DNA from: QYOJ01 sp043810345
GTDB lineage: Bacteria > Bacteroidota > Bacteroidia > Bacteroidales > FEN-979
Direction: 5' to 3'
Assembly: GCA_043810345.1 (NCBI GenBank)
Contig: JBDROF010000007.1
Span: forward strand, 1 to 34,671
DNA: 34,671 bases
Under the pieces are notes generated by a model. It was not told where the DNA came from, ran no database searches, and saw only the letters and a program-made list of their open reading frames with translations. Position 1 is the first letter of the stretch. The number at the start of each line of letters is the position of its first letter. This document shows positions 30,892-34,671 of this stretch, one piece after another. The translations under genes were made by a program, and so were the position numbers.

Positions 30892-32970
30892 TTAATTTTT
30901 CACAAACCTTGTTGTAATAGCATTTTCATTATTCCAAATTTTCACAATATACATTCCTCGTGCAAGACTTTTTACGCTTATTACCGCTTTCCCTTGTACT
31001 GCTTGTTTCGTCAGCAGTATCCGACCATCCAAAGTGTAGATTCTGATCATCCCATTTCCAAAATGACTGCTCTTCGGAACCTCAATCGTTATATCATCAG
31101 TTGCAGGATTTGGATAAGTAATGATGTCATGAGCAGTATTAGAAAAATATGAATCACCAGTCCCCCCGTTGGTGGTTTTTAATATCGTACCATACCCTCC
31201 GACCACATACCCTGTATTTGCATCGGTAAACCAAATTGATTCCAAAGGATTTGAATTCCCTGTTGCAAGGTAAAACCAGTCTGTACCTCCGTTTGTCGTT
31301 TTTAGTACGTGTCCAGCACTCCCGGCAGCATAACCTGTATTTTTGTCAGCAAAAAAGACGGCGGCTAATCCATGATCGAAAGGTTTTTGTTGAATCCAGG
31401 TACTCCCTCCATCGATCGTTTTCAGGATGGAGCCATAGTTGCCGACCGCATAACCAGTGACAGAATCTGTAAAAAAAAGGGAGGTAAAAAATTCAGATGA
31501 TGAGAACGAAACATCCCAGAGAATCCCACCATTAACAGTTTTCATTATTTTATTTTTAAAGATGCAGGATTGTGGAGTTATCCACTCCACTGTATAACCA
31601 CTAATATAACCTATGGCTGGTGAAATGAAACATACGGATTGCCATGTATAATTAAACCCTGGTGATAAGGTAGTCCATGCTACACCACCATTATTTGTTT
31701 TCAGTACAATTCCCTTATCTCCCACTACATAGCCAATATCCCTGACGGGAAAAGACACGGAATAAAGAGTATAGGAGGTTCCAGAAATTTGATTTTCCCA
31801 GATGTTTCCACCATCCGAGGTTTTTAAAATTGTACCGCTTGACCCCACAGTGTAACCTGTGTTTTTATCATAGAAAGCAGATGAAGTAAAATTGACCGTC
31901 GTACCTGAATTCTGGAATTCCCAAGTCTTGCCTCCATCGGTGGTTTTCACAATTACACCACCACTCCCTAATACATACCCTGTATTTGCTTCCGGAAACA
32001 CTACAGAATTTAAATACGTTCGAAAACCTGAATACTGGTTTAACCATTCAACCCCTCCATCTGTTGTTTTTCTAATTACTCCTCTATCCCCAACAACAAA
32101 TCCAATGTTTGAGTTGGTAAAAAATACAGAATAATTTGTTGTTGAATTATGCGGAACCAGGTCGATCCAAGTAATCCCGCCATCGGTGGTTTTTCTAATT
32201 TTCCCAGCATCACCCACAATATAACCAGTTTGTGGGTCGGTGAAAAACATAGAATAAAAGGAGTAGGGTGGGGTACCTGAATTCAAAGCTATCCAAATTT
32301 GACCTCCGTCAGTTGTTTTCAGTATCTTACCATAAGAACCTAGGGCATATCCCGTGTTTAAATCGATAAAAATAACCGACCTTATCCTATCCATACCGGT
32401 CTGCTTACTCCAATTTACACCTCCATCCGTAGTTTTCAGGATTGTACCAAATTGACCTACAACATAACCCGTATCGGCGTTATGAAAGTAGAGTGAATAT
32501 AACATGCCGGTGACACCGGAATTAAGGACTATCCAACTATTTCCTCCATTGATGGTTTTCAAGATTGTACCCCCGTCACCGACAGCATACCCTGTATTTA
32601 AATCCGTAAAAAAAACTGATCTCAGGGTATTTGAGGTGACGGAAGCAAGAGTCATCCAATTTGTTCCACCATCAATGGATTTTAATATTAAGCCTGGTGA
32701 GCCAACAACAAATCCAACAGACGGTTCTGGAAAGAATACCGAAGTTAAATTACCAGTGGTCCCTGATCCCATAAGTTCCCAGTCAGCGCCTCCATTGTTG
32801 GTTTTCATGATTGTTCCTGCGCCACCAACAGCAATGCCTGTATTTTCATCGAAAAAGTGTACGTCAAATAATGTATTGCCTTGAGGTAACGGATTGAGCC
32901 ATTCCCAGCCTTGTGCGTTCGAAGAGTTTATAACGGAGAATAAGATTAGAAGAAGATACAGTTTTTTCAT
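30892..32970 (-). CDS. YCF48-repeat (photosystem II stability factor-like) protein with T9SS tail
   Basis: The start chosen is ATG 32970 (MKKLYLLLILFSVINSSNAQ), which gives a signal peptide; the upstream frame reaches into the cassette site. The 692-residue protein has 14 repeats of about 42 residues of the form TGYxVGxxGxIxKTTDGGxxW, predicted to build one or two beta-propellers. The 11th carries a roughly 10-residue insertion. A T9SS type A domain ends it (YPNPATDDITIEV ... LARGMYIVKI). It should be surface-exposed or released. Such sialidase-like propellers often bind ligands; no catalytic residues can be named. It fills a 2.2-kb cassette on its own. Confidence 0.88.
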   Translation of the reverse strand: MKKLYLLLILFSVINSSNAQGWEWLNPLPQGNTLFDVHFFDENTGIAVGGAGTIMKTNNGGADWELMGSGTTGNLTSVFFPEPSVGFVVGSPGLILKSIDGGTNWMTLASVTSNTLRSVFFTDLNTGYAVGDGGTILKTINGGNSWIVLNSGVTGMLYSLYFHNADTGYVVGQFGTILKTTDGGVNWSKQTGMDRIRSVIFIDLNTGYALGSYGKILKTTDGGQIWIALNSGTPPYSFYSMFFTDPQTGYIVGDAGKIRKTTDGGITWIDLVPHNSTTNYSVFFTNSNIGFVVGDRGVIRKTTDGGVEWLNQYSGFRTYLNSVVFPEANTGYVLGSGGVIVKTTDGGKTWEFQNSGTTVNFTSSAFYDKNTGYTVGSSGTILKTSDGGNIWENQISGTSYTLYSVSFPVRDIGYVVGDKGIVLKTNNGGVAWTTLSPGFNYTWQSVCFISPAIGYISGYTVEWITPQSCIFKNKIMKTVNGGILWDVSFSSSEFFTSLFFTDSVTGYAVGNYGSILKTIDGGSTWIQQKPFDHGLAAVFFADKNTGYAAGSAGHVLKTTNGGTDWFYLATGNSNPLESIWFTDANTGYVVGGYGTILKTTNGGTGDSYFSNTAHDIITYPNPATDDITIEVPKSSHFGNGMIRIYTLDGRILLTKQAVQGKAVISVKSLARGMYIVKIWNNENAITTRFVKN

Positions 32971-33007
32971 CTTGGGCTTATTATGATAATGTCCGTCGCT
33001 TTGGCTT

Positions 33008-33108
33008 GCCCCCAACGTTTTGCAGCTATGGCCAGTGCGGTAGATTTAGGGATCGCGCGAGCGATCCTGGTAGAACGTAGCATTGGCTTTAGGTGCCTGT
33101 TAGCAACG
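33008..33108 (-). repeat. attC-like site C
   Basis: GCCCCCAAC (33008-33016) is exactly complementary to GTTGGGGGC at the other end of the YCF48 unit. AACGTTTTGC (33014-33023) and GCCTGTT (33095-33101) give the shared pattern. The tip is GGATCGC-GCGA-GCGATCC (33050-33067). Bases 33022-33101 are identical to site B at 74 of 80 positions. Confidence 0.85.
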
Positions 33109-33420
33109 GGCATAGGGTTTTTTCTTTAGTAGCACGATTTCTTTTCCGGTTTGAAGCAATGATTACTCGTATTATACATCTTACCTTTCAATTCCTATTA
33201 TCGCTGGCTCATTTCTATTTGTTTTCCGGCATAGTTGCAACCGTTTTGTCTCTCGTCAACTGGTCAAGGGCACAGTAGCATTCTCGTTCTTCTATTTCAC
33301 TAAATCATTGATTCAAACCTACTGAGATGTTTAGGAGCATTTTTTCGGGATCCGAATTCGATCCCTCATTTATACTCACCGGCAACAAATCTCTTAACAT
33401 TATATATATTTTTATATGCT
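33109..33420. other. Short cassette (33099-33430) without a convincing gene
   Basis: The unit has matched ends but no clear product. A plus-strand frame from ATG 33162 encodes MITRIIHLTFQFLLSLAHFY and more hydrophobic residues (about 39 codons). A minus-strand frame from ATG 33400 encodes a 31-residue MLRDLLPVSINEGSNSDPEK-type peptide in the same direction as the other cassette genes. Neither has a recognisable family. Confidence 0.5.
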
Positions 33421-33546
33421 CGTTGCTAACGGAAGGCTTTATTTTCGTGTGGCCTCCCTGCCTTGTCTAAAAGAAGGAATGTTTCTGTCCACTACTTTCC
33501 TGTCTCCGAAGCACGAGCCGCATGAAATAAAGCCGCTGTTACCAAC
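33421..33546 (-). repeat. attC-like site D
   Basis: CGTTGCTAAC (33421-33430) is exactly complementary to GTTAGCAACG (33099-33108), the start of the short unit. AACGGAAGGC (33428-33437) and GCTGTT (33535-33540) carry the pattern, and GGCTTTATTT (33435-33444) pairs with AAATAAAGCC (33525-33534). The site is longer than the others (about 113 bases from AAC to GTT). Confidence 0.8.
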
Positions 33547-33555
33547 AGTAATATT

Positions 33556-34422
33556 TTACGAAAAAGCATCTATTGATTGATTTATAATCTCAGTGATTTT
33601 ATCATGATTTTTCTTAATGTCGTCACCATGCATTGAGATTGCTAAATTGTCATCCTTTCTTTGCGAATATGCAATCCCTAAATCGTCCAGACTTGTTTTC
33701 GTGTCTTCTATATGTTCTTTATTTAGTTTTATTTCAACATGACAAATATGAGGTGACTTTCGTGGATTTAGCCAAATATAATTTCTTCTTGATGTACCTA
33801 CTGCAACATGATGTTTATTATATGTGATCCTGGTATTGGGTTCAATCTTTTGTGCAATACCGATAATTTCATCCATAATTGCAATTGACTTTGCATGGGC
33901 TTTCTTTTCCCAATATGGTCGTCCAACTTCCTCTCCTCCTAAATTTTCTTCGTCTTCAGGTGCCTCGTAAATATCCAAAACCTTTGTGAAATTTAAAATT
34001 ATTTTATTGTCGATTTTAATTGCATTTAATTGAATTGCGATAATCGGAATTGAACGATTCATTAATGCAATAACATTAAAAAAACGATTTGTAATTTCCT
34101 CAGCAATAATAACTGCTTTATGTTCTTTGGATGGGAAGCGTCTGCGTTCAATGTCCCAATATTCGATTGTCCTTATGATATGACTTTCATCTGTCGCACC
34201 AAGCATAATTTCTGCTTCATACATTGTGTCTGTCTCATTGTTTAATAGTAAAAAGTCAATCTTACCACCACTTGATTGCTTTCGTTCTCTTTGTACAATA
34301 TCTAGGTCACCAAGTCCAAGTATTGAAGTATCTTCTTCAATTCTGTCTTGCAACCATTTTTCATTGAATACTTCTTTTAGAGAAATATTCTCCGCTTTTA
34401 TGTACTGTAAATTACTGTTCAT
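33556..34422 (-). CDS. Predicted PD-(D/E)XK-like protein (DUF5655-type C-terminus)
   Basis: The protein has 288 residues. Residues 25-75 show the arrangement of the PD-(D/E)XK nuclease fold: an acidic helix (DRIEEDTSILGLGDLD), then GGKIDFLL (Asp56) and YEAEIMLG (Glu69, Glu71). This resembles endonuclease-like proteins of defence islands. The C-terminal part (ITYNKHHVAVGTSRRNYIWL, then EIKLNKEHI) looks like the small domain found in DUF5655-type proteins. The active-site reading is inference, as there is no Lys in the usual place. The gene fills its cassette: the ATG is 25 bases from one end, the stop 10 from the other, leaving no room for its own promoter. Confidence 0.6.
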   Translation of the reverse strand: MNSNLQYIKAENISLKEVFNEKWLQDRIEEDTSILGLGDLDIVQRERKQSSGGKIDFLLLNNETDTMYEAEIMLGATDESHIIRTIEYWDIERRRFPSKEHKAVIIAEEITNRFFNVIALMNRSIPIIAIQLNAIKIDNKIILNFTKVLDIYEAPEDEENLGGEEVGRPYWEKKAHAKSIAIMDEIIGIAQKIEPNTRITYNKHHVAVGTSRRNYIWLNPRKSPHICHVEIKLNKEHIEDTKTSLDDLGIAYSQRKDDNLAISMHGDDIKKNHDKITEIINQSIDAFS

Positions 34423-34438
34423 GTTTTATGTTATTATT

Positions 34439-34535
34439 GTTGGTAACGGAAGGCTAGCAGAAGAAGTGCAAAGGAAACATGAATAGTAGAAAATGAATAT
34501 GTCATTGCATTTCTTTTGCTAGCATGTTAATAGAT
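34439..34535 (-). repeat. attC-like site E
   Basis: GTTGGTAAC (34439-34447) is exactly complementary to GTTACCAAC (33538-33546), and the match extends to about 15 of 17 bases. AACGGAAGGC (34445-34454) and GCATGTT (34522-34528) give the pattern. The inner arms from GCTAGCAGAAGAAGTGCAA (34453 on) pair with TTGCATTTCTTTTGCTAGC (34505-34523) with few mismatches. D and E share TAACGGAAGGCT. Confidence 0.82.
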
Positions 34536-34671
34536 GTGCAGTACGTTACACCCTTAATTGACCGCCAGTCCCAGTCCTTTGCTGTCTTCATTCTATGTTT
34601 ATGATTACTATGATATCGATTCATAAGGATGATGTTTTTAGATAGTGATCATTGAAATTATACGTGTATAA
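34536..34671. other. Start of a further cassette, cut by the window edge
   Basis: After GTTAATAGATG (34526 on) about 140 bases follow with no recognised gene. If the pattern holds, the other end beyond the window should read CATCTATTAAC next to AACG-N4-GC-type sequence. Confidence 0.4.

Noticed and set aside
30892..32970. Possible CRISPR-like or satellite repeat array
   Set aside because: The roughly 126-base periodicity is the coding pattern of 14 protein repeats in one open frame; there are no spacers or exact repeats.
33093..33278. 61-codon plus-strand frame over the short cassette
   Set aside because: Its first codons lie inside the attC-like site and its direction opposes the other cassette genes. 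The hydrophobic part may be chance in AT-rich DNA, so it is only mentioned under the cassette.

Overview
The window looks like a chromosomal segment of a Bacteroidota bacterium, probably an uncultured member near the Bacteroidales. Several signs agree. Secreted proteins carry type IX secretion (T9SS) C-terminal tails. There are DUF4831 and DUF4199 proteins, a type III glutamine synthetase, and promoters of the TAnnTTTG (-7) kind. Purine-rich ribosome binding sites are scarce. Genus or species cannot be read from the sequence.

Layout. 1-5.2 kb: the C-terminal part of an AGE-like sugar epimerase, an AT-rich methyltransferase that seems inserted, an acyltransferase coupled to a glycosyltransferase broken by two frameshifts, and a MOT1-type sulfate/molybdate transporter. 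5.6-9.2 kb: a cold-shock protein, a secreted M28 peptidase, an M48 lipoprotein peptidase, a pdxH relic with an internal deletion, and an iron-sulfur protein whose CDGSH half is out of frame. 9.2-12.3 kb: a three-gene proton-translocating NAD(P) transhydrogenase and a small lipoprotein. 12.5-14.8 kb: rarA and kdsA. 14.8-26.1 kb: a long minus-strand run with DUF4831, glnN, a sodium:solute symporter, the GDP-heptose genes gmhB, hddC, gmhA and hddA, a nitroreductase, two glycosyltransferases and a DUF4199 membrane protein. With kdsA these genes point to LPS inner-core or surface-glycan synthesis. 26.2-27.2 kb: SRP RNA, a YrdC/Sua5-family protein and tRNA-Lys(UUU).

From tRNA-Lys to the right edge the DNA is more AT-rich and looks like a genomic island. 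It opens with a tyrosine recombinase lacking its catalytic domain and a truncated FRG-domain gene. The most interesting part is 29.1-34.6 kb. Five long imperfect palindromes share the pattern AACG-N4-GC ... GC-(N0-1)-TGTT and separate the genes. The bases just outside each GTT and AAC differ from site to site, but the start of each unit is complementary to its own end over 9-14 bases. That covariation is the hallmark of circularising integron gene cassettes with attC-like sites. The flanking bases do not follow the usual RYYYAAC/GTTRRRY consensus, and no integron integrase is in the window. The cassettes carry a lipoprotein, a HigBA-like toxin-antitoxin pair, a 14-repeat YCF48-type T9SS protein, a unit with no clear gene, and a predicted PD-(D/E)XK-like protein. 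All clear genes lie on the minus strand, so an integrase and attI would be expected beyond the right edge.

Two other themes recur. Short degenerate tandem repeats (units of about 6-11 bases) sit between core genes and in one case are translated into a protein tail. Several genes in the left third show frameshifts or internal deletions, which may be real decay or sequence error.
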